NCBI GenBank assembly: GCA_949293415.1
Contig: CASFDK010000037.1
Coordinates: 1 to 64,000 of the forward strand
Length of the DNA: 64,000 bases
Origin: an uncultured Verrucomicrobiota bacterium
GTDB taxonomy: Bacteria; Verrucomicrobiota; Verrucomicrobiia; Opitutales; Intestinicryptomonadaceae
Direction: 5' to 3'
Part shown: one piece after another, positions 1 to 7,596 of the stretch
Layout: every line of letters starts with the position of its first letter
How positions within the stretch are numbered: position 1 is the first letter of the stretch
The notes under the pieces: model-generated
The model's database searches: none
Told to the model about the DNA's origin: nothing
Seen by the model: only the letters and a program-made list of their open reading frames with translations
Position numbers and translations under genes: made by a program

Positions 1-1
1 A

Positions 2-151
2 ATAATAAGAATGTGGAGATTTACAAAAAATAACGGAATAACGGAAGGCTTCCACCGCAAGATGAAGTTGATACAACGCAGAGCCTATGGATACAGAAAC
101 TTTGAAAATTACAGACTGAGAGTCCTCGTAGAATGCGGAGTGAAACTATGA
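2..151 (+). pseudogene. ISL3-type transposase, C-terminal end (5' part outside window)
   Basis: The frame is open from the window edge and ends at a TGA at 149-151. It reads NNGITEGFHRKMKLIQRR followed by AYGYRNFENYRLRV, which resembles the conserved C-terminal end of DDE transposases of the ISL3 family: N-G-x-x-E-G, where the Glu is the last acidic residue of the DDE triad, then the R-R-x-x-G-x-x-x-F-x-x-x-R block. Only about 49 residues are inside the window, so whether the rest is intact cannot be judged; I list it as partial. No terminal inverted repeat was recognised just downstream. The short list of family signatures is from general knowledge; no search was run. Confidence 0.7.
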
Positions 152-299
152 AAGACAAATCTAAAAAATCAACCTATTCCACAACCTTTGGTATTGACCC
201 GAACTTCGGTGTGCTGTGCATTCCGACCACAACCTTTGGGTTTGACCCCCTCTCTTTGGCGTTGTCTCTACTTCGCAACTGCCGAATAATCATATAAGA

Positions 300-330
300 A
301 AGCCCGCAACTCAAGAAGAATTGCGGGCTT
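300..330 (-). terminator. Terminator downstream of tRNA-Met/Ile2
   Basis: A perfect 10-bp inverted repeat (AAGCCCGCAA at 300-309, TTGCGGGCTT at 321-330) lies just beyond the 3' end of the minus-strand tRNA. Read on the minus strand it ends in a short T-rich run, as expected for an intrinsic terminator. Confidence 0.75.
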
Positions 331-335
331 TGAAA

Positions 336-410
<75 letters not shown>

Positions 411-586
411 AATTTTTAAGGCTTCGTAATGTATGGAAGACTTTCGACAAGTCAAGAAGTTTTTTGAAAATTTTATAGACAACATCCTCACATTGGCAAA
501 AAATAAGCAAAGTCACCATAAAATTTACATTGTAATCAATATTGGCTTTACAAAACGGAGCAAAAGTATTTGCTCAGGAAAATTAC

Positions 587-659
587 GCGGGCGTAGCTCA
601 ATTGGCAGAGCGCGAGCTTCCCAAGCTTGAGGTTATGGGTTCGACCCCCACCGCCCGCT
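587..659 (+). tRNA. tRNA-Gly (CCC)
   Basis: Full cloverleaf: acceptor GCGGGCG pairs with CGCCCGC, the D arm is GCTC..GAGC, the anticodon loop is TTCCCAA with anticodon CCC, and the T loop is TTCGACC. Unlike the neighbouring CAT tRNA, CCA is not encoded at the 3' end. A tyrosine-recombinase remnant begins about 240 bp downstream, so this tRNA could be the former attachment site of an integrated element, although I saw no repeated copy of its 3' end. Confidence 0.92.
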
Positions 660-902
660 GTTTAAAATTTATTTCTTATTTCGTCTTATTTAACAACTTG
701 CGCAAAATTAGGGCGCAGTTAACGCTCTTCATAATTTGCGACAAAATTGTCGTTTTTAGGTGTCATCTGGTACCAGGCGCCAGTATTTGGTACCGAAAAA
801 GTTTGCGCTCATCGCTTGCATTTTTCTTCGCAAAAATCTGAGGCAGTCTGAAAAAAATTTTCAGCGAATCCTAAACTCAATCTCAAAACCGAATTGAGTA
901 AA

Positions 903-1580
903 ATGGATAAGCTTGCAACTCTTAATTACAGACCGAACCGAAAGAAGGCGTATTTTGTTAGGTTCTATAACGAAAGCGGCAAGAGAACATCGCGCGCATT
1001 TGCCGCCCGAATGGACGCAATGCAATTTATGTCTGAAAAGTAGGGCGACGCTAAGACTTCGCATTTTGACATATCAACCGAAGAAAAGGAACTTGTTATG
1101 CGCCTTAAACGCGAATGTTTCGCCCGCGGATTCTCCCTCTGCGATATGGCGGAAACATTCGTGCATCTGGTCCGCAACAAGCCTGCGAGCGACTACGCGC
1201 TTGGCGAAGTCCGCGATATGTATTTGAACGACTGCCGCGACCGCGGGTTGCGCTCCTCAACTCTCGCCTACTACACAGGCAAGCTCGCAAACCTCTGCGC
1301 TATGTACGGAGAAAAAATCCCCGTATCGGCAATCACGCCCGATATGCTTGAAGCGTTCATATCTTCGGGCAAAACGCCCGACCACAACAGGCGCATTTCA
1401 AGCGCGTTCTATAAGTTTCTCGCCGAAAAGCGTATTGTTCCGCCCGACCTCTTCCCGAAGGTAATAGTGCCGCGCCGCAAGCAGAAGATTGGCGATTTGA
1501 ACTTCGGGCTAAGCGGCGAAGTTGCGGACAACCTCGCTTATCTTAAAGTCCACCCCGAGCTGCCCCAGCAGCCCGCGTGA
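903..1580 (+). pseudogene. Tyrosine recombinase remnant with in-frame amber codon
   Basis: From the ATG at 903 the frame encodes an integrase-like N-terminus (A-Y-F-V-R-F-Y-N-E-S-G-K-R-T) for 46 codons, meets a TAG at 1041-1043, and continues in the same frame to a TGA at 1578-1580. Codons after the stop show the SAM-like core-binding fold typical of phage integrases (S-S-T-L-A-Y-Y-T-G-K-L, then I-T-P-D-M-L-E-A-F-I). The combined product would be about 225 residues. The C-terminal catalytic domain, with its R-H-R-Y residues, is missing, so it should be inactive. It lies just downstream of tRNA-Gly, a common integration site. Function is inferred from fold-level resemblance only. Confidence 0.6.
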
Positions 1581-1597
1581 AAAAGTTGCCCCATTGA

Positions 1598-1759
1598 CTA
1601 TACTGCGGGCGCAAAAAAAGAGGAAGGTTCATTCGGCCTTCCTCTGCATGCTTTCTTTGAAGCTTCTTTTCTTCGGTCTTTGAATACCTTCGTCGGTGGA
1701 AACGGAATTCTTGACCGAAGCACGATTATAGCTTTTTTCTTCCGTTGTTTTTCCGTCAT
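1598..1759 (-). CDS. Possible small basic protein (53 aa)
   Basis: An ATG at 1757-1759, preceded by a purine-rich GAAGAA stretch, opens a 53-codon frame with a strongly basic, PP-containing core (R-I-P-F-P-P-T-K-V-F-K-D-R-R-K). The 3' part overlaps a strong minus-strand terminator hairpin. Another frame over the same strand (stop at 1629-1631) is similar in length, so the coding frame is uncertain. No function can be assigned. It may instead be the leftover of a longer gene cut by nearby mobile-element activity. Confidence 0.3.
   Translation of the reverse strand: MTEKQRKKKAIIVLRSRIPFPPTKVFKDRRKEASKKACRGRPNEPSSFFAPAV
1612..1645 (-). terminator. Strong intrinsic terminator (minus strand)
   Basis: AGAGGAAGG (1619-1627) pairs with CCTTCCTCT (1637-1645), and read on the minus strand the stem is followed by seven T residues. 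It implies that a transcript on the minus strand ends here, which is the main support for a small gene at about 1.6-1.8 kb. Confidence 0.8.
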
Positions 1760-1877
1760 GGTATTCTTCTTTCGGATTTGCGGGCGGTATGAGACATCGC
1801 GCCAAGAATAATGTCAAGCGGCAAAATTTTCATTTTTTAAGGGATTGGGAAAATATTTATTTTATCGTAGAAGCAAG

Positions 1878-1907
1878 AAGAACCTTTCGTAATCCCGAAA
1901 GGCTCTT
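1878..1907 (-). terminator. Hairpin downstream of the PEP-CTERM gene
   Basis: AAGAACCTTTCG (1878-1889) pairs with CGAAAGGCTCTT (1896-1907), with one position that becomes a G:U pair in the minus-strand transcript. It sits about 25 bp beyond the stop of the PEP-CTERM gene; the following sequence is A/T-rich without a clean T run. Confidence 0.55.
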
Positions 1908-1931
1908 CCTGTGTTTGGTTGTTATGAAATT

Positions 1932-2663
1932 CTATTTTCTCCTGCGGTATGCCGCCAAAGCCAACGCCAACGCGCCGAAAACCGCTGCATACGTCGCGGG
2001 TTCTGGGACATTGGTTGTTGTTACGCTCAGATAAGGAACTACTGAAACCCCGTCTACCAACTCGCTTGAAGATGGCGAATAGAACGTCAGTAGGCGAGAA
2101 TGATCCATTTCAGATCCGAATTTCTCGAAACCGAAAACTGCATAGTCGTAGCCGTTTTCCAAGTCCGAAATAATTGACGAACCTACATCAATCGAATTCC
2201 ACCCCACAATCATTGTAGCCGAATTTGCGACTTCTGTCGAACCGCCAAGTTTCTGCGCCGCATCGCCCGTCGGGGCTATGCTTTGCACATCGAGGTGCTT
2301 GAGTCTTGCGGGCGAGGACGTTGCGTCGTTCAATTCTTTTATGCAAAAATTGAACGTGATTTTGCTTATTGTCGATACGTCGATACCCGACAGTGAAGAA
2401 AGGTCTATTTGTATATAGGCATCGCGTTGCTCAAAGTACCTATCGGATCCGCCGTAGTAATCGTATTGGTTTTTTACCTCAACCAACTTTTCGGAGTTGG
2501 AATACAACCAATCTTTACTTTCGTCTTTTCCGCCGCTCCATTGGCTTTTATTATACCACCAATATCCGACGTTTTTTTCCGAAAGCTCGACTTTGTAGTC
2601 GGCGGCGAACATCGAGCCCGCAAGCGAAGTCAACGCAAGCGCACACAACAACAATTTTTTCAT
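1932..2663 (-). CDS. PEP-CTERM sorting-domain protein
   Basis: Exported protein of about 243 residues. It starts at the internal ATG 2661-2663, which puts a classical signal peptide (MKKLLLCALALTSLAG, then AxA cleavage near AADYK) at the very N-terminus; the longer open frame upstream runs into IS-derived sequence and is unlikely. The C-terminus is a textbook PEP-CTERM tail: V-P-E-P-A-T-Y, one hydrophobic helix, then R-R-R-K. Such tails are recognised by an exosortase and removed as the protein is sorted to the envelope or exopolysaccharide. The body (residues 30-215) is unrecognised and looks like a beta-rich surface domain. No exosortase or EPS genes are in the window. An IS3 relic ends about 30 bp upstream and may have replaced the promoter. 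Confidence 0.8.
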   Translation of the reverse strand: MKKLLLCALALTSLAGSMFAADYKVELSEKNVGYWWYNKSQWSGGKDESKDWLYSNSEKLVEVKNQYDYYGGSDRYFEQRDAYIQIDLSSLSGIDVSTISKITFNFCIKELNDATSSPARLKHLDVQSIAPTGDAAQKLGGSTEVANSATMIVGWNSIDVGSSIISDLENGYDYAVFGFEKFGSEMDHSRLLTFYSPSSSELVDGVSVVPYLSVTTTNVPEPATYAAVFGALALALAAYRRRK

Positions 2664-2689
2664 TTTCAATATTAAATCGGTTCGTATCG

Positions 2690-3040
2690 ACCCCATGGGG
2701 GCGGCGGCGACTGCTTGGCGGTTCGTAGTTCAACGCCGAGTGCGGTCGCTCGTTATTGTACTTTTCGCGCCATTTGTCCAGCTCGAGCTCTCGAAGCCTT
2801 TGTATGCTATTTGAGTCCATACCGCCGTATTTTGCCTTCCATCGGTAATACGACGAATCGTTGATCCCGTACTTGCGTAGCGTATCCGAAAGGTTGTTCG
2901 AGTCTTCCGCTTCTTTGAGTATTTGCGTGATTTGCTCTTCCGTGTATTTTTTGCGTCTGTAGCCCATTTGATTTGTCTTCCTATTTTGCAAATCAATCCA
3001 CCCCCTTGCAAGTCTGTCCTGTTTTTCGGGCACACGGCAG
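2690..3040 (-). mobile_element. Internally deleted IS3-family element (orfA fused to orfB end)
   Basis: On the minus strand the frame starting at the ATG 2965-2967 encodes an IS3-type OrfA helix-turn-helix (M-G-Y-R-R-K-K-Y-T-E-E-Q-I, then Y-G-I-N-D-S-S-Y-Y-R-W-K). About 60 residues later, near nt 2785, it jumps in frame to the last part of an IS3 OrfB (W-R-E-K-Y-N-N-E-R-P-H-S-A-L-N-Y). The whole DDE catalytic core is therefore deleted, leaving a non-autonomous relic of roughly 350 bp. A poor inverted match (ACCCC) is visible near the ends, but I could not define the termini precisely. Family assignment rests on these motifs. Confidence 0.75.
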
Positions 3041-3113
3041 GGGGTACTTAAAGTTATGTATCACAAACGTAAATATTAAAAACCTGTCTGTCGGTGTGTT
3101 CCCGCACAAAAAA

Positions 3114-3134
3114 GGCGCGGTTGGTAGCCGCGCC
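3114..3134 (-). terminator. Terminator of the GH10 gene
   Basis: GGCGCGG (3114-3120) pairs with CCGCGCC (3128-3134); on the minus strand it is followed by six T residues. It lies 75 bp after the GH10 stop codon. Confidence 0.8.
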
Positions 3135-3208
3135 GTTGCATTGCAATAGAGAAGGAATTTCAGACGGTTGTGTATTGTTGTTTCGCCGAAAGTTCCGTTT
3201 TGTATTCG

Positions 3209-4618
3209 CTATTTTATAAAGACGGGTCTTGCTCTCGTTCCTTTCGAGAGGCGGACGAGTTCGGTTTTTGTCTGCCCGTTGACCGTGTAGGTTACGCGGT
3301 ATGTGCCGTAGAAGCCCCTGAAATGGAATTGGCTGTCTTCTTTGTCGAACGAAACGTTTGTGCGCCACTCTTTATTGATGAGTTTGTCGAGCACGAGGAA
3401 AGCCTTTTTAGGCGAGAAGTCGCGGTTTAGTACGCCGCCCTTCCATTTGTCTTCGCCGCCTGCCGCCGTGCCGTCGACAAAGTTCCACCAAGTGATGGCT
3501 TCGACCGAGCGGTGGCTGAACCACAGTCTATAGAGGTTTTCGAGCATATATGCCTGATTTTCCTCGCCGAATTCGCCCATCGAGGGAATCGTGATTTCGG
3601 TGATGTGTATCGGTCGGTTTTGTTTCGCGAAGAAGTCGAGTGCGGACAGGAAGTATTCGGGCGTTTCCGCATTGCCTGCGAGGATGTTCTCCCAGCGGCG
3701 TTCCGAAAATACGTGGTATTGCAGCCCGATTGCGTCGAGCTTTGCGCCCTTTGCCATCAGGTAGTTGTTGGTCTGGAAAAATCTGCCCGTGTAGTCGTCT
3801 TTGTTTGCCTGAGTCCACGCCGCGTCGGTTTCGTTATTGATAAAAACCGCGTCGGTGGGGAAGACGCGTTCGGCTTCCTTGAACGCTTCGAAAATGTAGT
3901 CGTCGTACTGCATTGCATCTTCGTTGCGGTACGAGCCGGATTCGTTCACAATATCCCAAATCTTGATGTCGTCGGCGTAGCGTTTTGCGATTTCGCGCAT
4001 ATTTCTAAGCTGTGCGGTGCGGTAGAACTGGCTGTCGCGCGGACCGTTTGCCCATTCGGGTTGTCCCCATTTCTTGTTGACGTTCCAGACGAGGCAGTGT
4101 CCCTTCATTTCGAGGTTGTATTTTTTGCAGAATTCTACCGAAGTGTCGCCCGCGGGACGGCGGTAGATGTATTTGCTGTTCTTGTCGAAACGCCACTGGT
4201 TTTCTTCGGGTTCGATGTCGGGCCAGTAGAACGAGAGCGTTGCGAAGTTGAAGACTTTTGCGAACATTTCGCCGTACTTGTCGCATTCCGCCTGATTTCG
4301 CGAGCCGTCGGCGTTTCTGAAGCCGTCGATGAGGAACGCGTTGCAGCCGAAAAGGAAGTCGTGGCGGACGAGTTCCACCTTGACGTTCGAGACCTTTTGG
4401 TCTTTGTACGACCACGTACCCGAAGCGGCTCTGAACTTCAGAATGAAGTCGCTCATGCGGTTGGCTTTTATGCCTGCGTCGATTTGTTCCTGCAGCACGG
4501 GGTCGCTCCACAGTGCCCTGAGTTTGTCCGAAATTTTCGCGGTTTGAACGTCGGCGAACGAAATTGTTGCCGAGAAAAGCGCGAGTGCCGATACTAGTAT
4601 TGCTTTTGCTCTTGTCAT
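3209..4618 (-). CDS. GH10 endo-1,4-beta-xylanase, secreted
   Basis: 469 residues with an N-terminal signal peptide (about 1-22, cleaved near SFA-DV). The catalytic domain is a GH10 TIM barrel. The G-H-C-L-V-W motif is at 173-178, the acid/base Glu226 lies in W-D-I-V-N-E, and the nucleophile Glu341 lies in I-T-E-I; the early F-G-C-N-A block at 90-94 is also typical. GH10 enzymes cleave internal beta-1,4 xylosidic bonds by a retaining mechanism, so this protein probably digests xylan outside the cytoplasm. The last ~60 residues after the barrel form a short beta-rich tail. It stands alone on the minus strand with its own terminator and a ~180-bp upstream gap before the bacterioferritin relic. 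Confidence 0.88.
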   Translation of the reverse strand: MTRAKAILVSALALFSATISFADVQTAKISDKLRALWSDPVLQEQIDAGIKANRMSDFILKFRAASGTWSYKDQKVSNVKVELVRHDFLFGCNAFLIDGFRNADGSRNQAECDKYGEMFAKVFNFATLSFYWPDIEPEENQWRFDKNSKYIYRRPAGDTSVEFCKKYNLEMKGHCLVWNVNKKWGQPEWANGPRDSQFYRTAQLRNMREIAKRYADDIKIWDIVNESGSYRNEDAMQYDDYIFEAFKEAERVFPTDAVFINNETDAAWTQANKDDYTGRFFQTNNYLMAKGAKLDAIGLQYHVFSERRWENILAGNAETPEYFLSALDFFAKQNRPIHITEITIPSMGEFGEENQAYMLENLYRLWFSHRSVEAITWWNFVDGTAAGGEDKWKGGVLNRDFSPKKAFLVLDKLINKEWRTNVSFDKEDSQFHFRGFYGTYRVTYTVNGQTKTELVRLSKGTRARPVFIK

Positions 4619-4798
4619 ATATAGTTTCCTGTTTTGACGGTGAAACTAAGGTTTGCCGCGGGTATTTCAAGACAAAATGCATCCGCATTTGGTTAACTGT
4701 TTACTTTGAGTGCGAGCTTGCGTTTGACGGGGGACAAAAAATCGGGCGGCGGATTTTGTTCCGCGCGCCCGTTTTCGGCGGCAACCGAAATTTTGCCG

Positions 4799-5298
4799 CT
4801 ATTTTTCGACGTGTCCCTTTGCTGCCTCTTTCGAGTGGCTGAGGGCTTGGAGCGAAAGGTAGCCGTCGCCGAATTTCCGCATATTGTCGAGTTCGGTGTC
4901 GAAGATGTCGAGGTGTTCCTCCTCGGCTGATATGAACGTTTCGAAAAGCGTTTTCGTGGCGTTGTCGGCGAGCGCGCAGGCTTCGTTCGCCCATTTGTTG
5001 TAGTCGGCAATACTCGACTCCTCGAGCCCGCAGGAGTGCTTCAGCATTCCCTCAACGTCCCTTATTCGCTCGACAACGCCCGACGGCGCAAGATCCACAT
5101 CGCCCTTGAGAAACAGGATTCTTTCGGCGAGTTTGTCGATGTGCTTCATTTCCACAATCGAAATGCGCATAAAAATGTCGGCAAGCGGCATAAAGCCCAT
5201 ATCGGCGCAATGGAAGTGAAAATAGAGTACTGCTCGGTCGACAGCAATTCCTCGGCGACGGCTCTGTTGAGCAATTCAATACTTTTATCTCTGTTCAT
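4799..5298 (-). pseudogene. bfr: Bacterioferritin, frameshifted
   Basis: The ATG at 5296-5298, with an AAGGA ribosome site 7 bp upstream, begins a bacterioferritin N-terminus (S-I-E-L-L-N-R-A-V-A-E-E-L-L-S-T-E-Q-Y). The reading frame then shifts near nt 5225: the next conserved segment (Y-F-H-F-H-C-A-D-M-G-F) is in another frame and runs to the stop at 4799. Adding one base would restore a normal ~166-residue protein. Ferroxidase ligands are present on both sides: Glu in E-E-L, E-M-K-H, and E-E-E-H-L-D near the C-terminus. An intact Bfr stores iron in a 24-mer. The shift may be a true mutation or a sequencing error; no canonical slippery heptamer was seen. Confidence 0.8.
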
Positions 5299-5409
5299 AT
5301 AATCCTTTCTTGATTCGGTATCGCCCAAATCCGTCCGAGGTTAAGTGGGCGCTCACTGTAAAAAATGGTTGAGGAAGTCGAAAAAATGTTTCTAATTAAG
5401 CGAATTATT

Positions 5410-6009
5410 ATGGCACTCGAAAAAATCAACGACGTTAAAGGAAAAGCCGTTTTCATCGCAGGAAACGACATCGACACCGACAGAATCATCCCCGCCCGCT
5501 TTATGGTATGCGTTACCTTCGAGGGCTTGGGCAAATACGCTTTCTACGACGAACGCAAAAACGCCGACGGCACGGACAAAAAACATCCGCTGACCGACCC
5601 GCGCAAACAGAACGCGAAAATTCTGCTTTCGGGCGCGAACTTCGGCTGCGGTTCTTCGCGCGAGCACGCGCCGCAATCGTTGTGGCACTACGGTTTCAGG
5701 GCGATTGTCGCCGAGAGCTTCGCCGAAATCTTCTTCGGCAACTCAACGACGCTCGGCATTCCCTGCGTATGCGCCTCGCACGGCGACATCGCAAAAATCG
5801 GCGAAATCATCGAGAACGACCCCGAGGCGGCGGTCGACGTAAATCTCGACAATATGACGGTTTCGTGCAAAGACTTTTCGTGCAAATGCTCGATGCCCGA
5901 CACCGCCCGCGCGGCTCTCGTCTCGGGCACTTGGGACCCCATTGCCGAACTGCTCGACGCGGAGTCCGCGATAAAGGCAAAGGCGGAATCGCTTCCGTAT
6001 TTCAAATAG
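5410..6009 (+). CDS. leuD: 3-isopropylmalate dehydratase small subunit
   Basis: About 199 residues from the ATG at 5410 (an upstream in-frame ATG at 5365 gives an unconserved 15-residue extension). Family signatures: N-D-I-D-T-D-R-I-I-P-A-R-F near the N-terminus and G-x-N-F-G-C-G-S-S-R-E-H-A at about residues 77-89, the substrate-binding swivel loop of aconitase-type small subunits. With LeuC it isomerises 2-isopropylmalate to 3-isopropylmalate in leucine synthesis. No leuC is in this window; the neighbour starting 2 bp downstream is an ExbB, an unusual pairing. A homoaconitase-type small subunit is a less likely alternative. Confidence 0.85.
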   Translation: MALEKINDVKGKAVFIAGNDIDTDRIIPARFMVCVTFEGLGKYAFYDERKNADGTDKKHPLTDPRKQNAKILLSGANFGCGSSREHAPQSLWHYGFRAIVAESFAEIFFGNSTTLGIPCVCASHGDIAKIGEIIENDPEAAVDVNLDNMTVSCKDFSCKCSMPDTARAALVSGTWDPIAELLDAESAIKAKAESLPYFK

Positions 6010-6010
6010 T

Positions 6011-6583
6011 ATGAAGTTCATTCTGGAAGGCGCGGGCATTTTCATATACCCGCTCGGGCTTTGCTCGTTCATCGCTCTGTTCATAATAATAGAGCGTATG
6101 GTTTCTTTGCGCGACTCGAAGGTGGTTCCGCGCGAGGTGGCTAACTCGCTCGTCTCGGGGCTTCTTCCGCAAATGTCCGACAACCTTTCGTCGTCGGTCG
6201 GGCGCATACTCTACTTTTTCAAAACCGCAAAGCCCGATCCCGAGGCGTTGAAGGCTTTCGCGCAACTCGAAATGACGCGTCTCGAGCGCGGTATGTTCTG
6301 GCTCGATGTCGTTGTTTCGGCGGCTCCGCTCTTGGGACTGCTCGGAACGGTTGCGGGTCTGGTGACCGTGTTTTCGGTAGAGTCCGATTCGCTTCCCACG
6401 CCCGAGACGATTTCGCGCGGGGTGGGTCTTGCGCTTTCGACGACAATCATGGGGCTTTCGATTGCCATTCCCGCGATTGTCGGAAATTCGTACCTCAACA
6501 GAAGAATCGACAAACTTTGCGCGCGCCTGAACGTGTGCGTTGAAAGCCTGATAGACATTCAGGCGAAGTCGGCATCGAAGTAG
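6011..6583 (+). CDS. exbB: ExbB/TolQ-type proton channel protein
   Basis: 190 residues, MotA/TolQ/ExbB family. Three hydrophobic segments are visible: about 5-28 (I-F-I-Y-P-L-G-L-C-S-F), 98-122 (A-A-P-L-L-G-L-L-G-T-V-A-G-L) and 140-165 (A-L-S-T-T-I-M-G-L-S-I-A-I-P). The A-P-L-L-G-L-L-G-T-V block is the family hallmark. It forms the inner-membrane proton channel that, with ExbD, energises TonB for outer-membrane uptake, or acts in the Tol system. It begins 1 bp after the leuD stop and is followed after 3 bp by exbD, so the three are probably one transcript. No tonB is present nearby, so the partner must be elsewhere. Confidence 0.9.
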   Translation: MKFILEGAGIFIYPLGLCSFIALFIIIERMVSLRDSKVVPREVANSLVSGLLPQMSDNLSSSVGRILYFFKTAKPDPEALKAFAQLEMTRLERGMFWLDVVVSAAPLLGLLGTVAGLVTVFSVESDSLPTPETISRGVGLALSTTIMGLSIAIPAIVGNSYLNRRIDKLCARLNVCVESLIDIQAKSASK

Positions 6584-6586
6584 CAG

Positions 6587-6991
6587 GTGAATATCAGAAT
6601 CCAACGCAGACGCCGAAAGGCGGAGGTGAACATCGTGCCGATGGTCGACGTTCTGACCGCGCTGATATTTTTCTTTCTGCTTACGATGCAGTTTAAGAAC
6701 ATCAATTCGGTGGACATTACGCCGCCCAAAATGGACAGCGCGGGCAGGGAGTCGAAGCAGAAGCCCGATACGATTTCGGTGGACAAGACGGGGAAATATT
6801 ATTTCAACGCGAAAGAGGTTTCGCTCGGCGATTTGAAGGCGGAAATAAATTCGAGGGACAATCCCGCCGAAGCCGCGCTTATATTGCTGTCCGACCGCGA
6901 CACGCCGCTGCATTTCGTAACGTCGGTGATAGACATAGTGCGCTTGGCGGGGATAAAAAAGCTGAGCCTGCAAACGGCTTCGGAAAACTGA
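6587..6991 (+). CDS. exbD: ExbD/TolR biopolymer transport protein
   Basis: 134 residues, starting at a GTG preceded by GCAGG that overlaps the end of exbB. A basic cytoplasmic N-terminus (R-I-Q-R-R-R-R-K-A-E) leads into the single membrane helix N-I-V-P-M-V-D-V-L-T-A-L-I-F-F-F, which carries the conserved Asp that takes part in proton flow. The rest is the usual periplasmic domain ending in the D-I-V-R-L-A-G-I-K-K-L-S segment. It works with the adjacent ExbB. It converges on the GNAT gene with a 22-bp gap that has no clear terminator. Confidence 0.88.
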   Translation: MNIRIQRRRRKAEVNIVPMVDVLTALIFFFLLTMQFKNINSVDITPPKMDSAGRESKQKPDTISVDKTGKYYFNAKEVSLGDLKAEINSRDNPAEAALILLSDRDTPLHFVTSVIDIVRLAGIKKLSLQTASEN

Positions 6992-7013
6992 CGCTGCGTT
7001 TTACCGTCTTTCT

Positions 7014-7499
7014 TTACAGGCGCAGTTCGAGGTCTATTACGTCGAGTTCCCTTCCGAATTTTATTCCAACTTTTTCGAAGTGCGAGACCTTTTTGAAGCC
7101 GAGCTTTTCGTGCAGTTTTATGCTGGCTTGATTGCCTTCCGTTATGCAGGCTATCAGTGCCCGATAACCGCGCTTTTTGCATTCGCCTACAAGTTGTTCC
7201 ACCAGTTTGCGCCCGATTCCGCTGCCGCAAAATTCCCGCGCAACGTATACCGACGTTTCGAGCGTTTTTGCGTATGCGTCGCGTTCCTTCCATTTGTGCG
7301 CGTAGGCATAGGCGACCGCTTCGCCGCCGTCCGTCTCGAAGACGAAATACGGAAATTCGGCGGAGATTGTTTCGATTCGCGCGAGCATCTGCTCAACGTC
7401 GAGCGGTTCGGTCTCGAAAGTTTCGACTCCGTTTAGAATGTAGTCGTTGTATATTGCGGCAATCGCCTGCGCGTCGCCCGACGTTACGTCTCTAATCAT
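7014..7499 (-). CDS. GNAT acetyltransferase, phosphinothricin-acetyltransferase-like
   Basis: 161 residues covering one GNAT fold. Motif A (C-G-S-G-I-G-R-K-L, acetyl-CoA pyrophosphate loop) is at about residues 91-99. The N-terminal I-A-A-I-Y-N-D-Y-I-L and E-T-F-E segments and the C-terminal S-I-K-L-H-E-K-L-G-F segment match the Pat/YncA (MnaT) subgroup, which N-acetylates small amines or amino-acid analogues such as phosphinothricin or methionine derivatives. The true substrate cannot be told from sequence. It lies downstream of purC on the same strand but beyond the purC terminator. Confidence 0.8.
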   Translation of the reverse strand: MIRDVTSGDAQAIAAIYNDYILNGVETFETEPLDVEQMLARIETISAEFPYFVFETDGGEAVAYAYAHKWKERDAYAKTLETSVYVAREFCGSGIGRKLVEQLVGECKKRGYRALIACITEGNQASIKLHEKLGFKKVSHFEKVGIKFGRELDVIDLELRL

Positions 7500-7543
7500 A
7501 TCTGCGGATTCAAATTTTCCGAAGCCTGGCTTTCAAACAAAAA

Positions 7544-7574
7544 AAAGACTGCGAACGTGTTTTTCGCAGTCTTT
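7544..7574 (-). terminator. Terminator of purC
   Basis: AAAGACTGCGA (7544-7554) pairs perfectly with TCGCAGTCTTT (7564-7574). On the minus strand it is followed by a T run. It sits 23 bp after the purC stop. Confidence 0.85.
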
Positions 7575-7596
7575 GTCGAAAAGTTTCCAACCGGTC

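Noticed and set aside
765..800. Short repeat of GGTACC with a 10-bp palindrome
   Set aside because: Too short to support an attachment site or operator without further copies.
1629..1817. Second small minus-strand frame near 1.7 kb
   Set aside because: It competes with the frame at 1598-1759; the latter has a better ribosome site and a more protein-like basic core, though neither is certain.
5220..5235. Programmed frameshift in bacterioferritin
   Set aside because: No slippery heptamer or downstream pseudoknot-like structure seen; a mutation or sequencing error is more likely.
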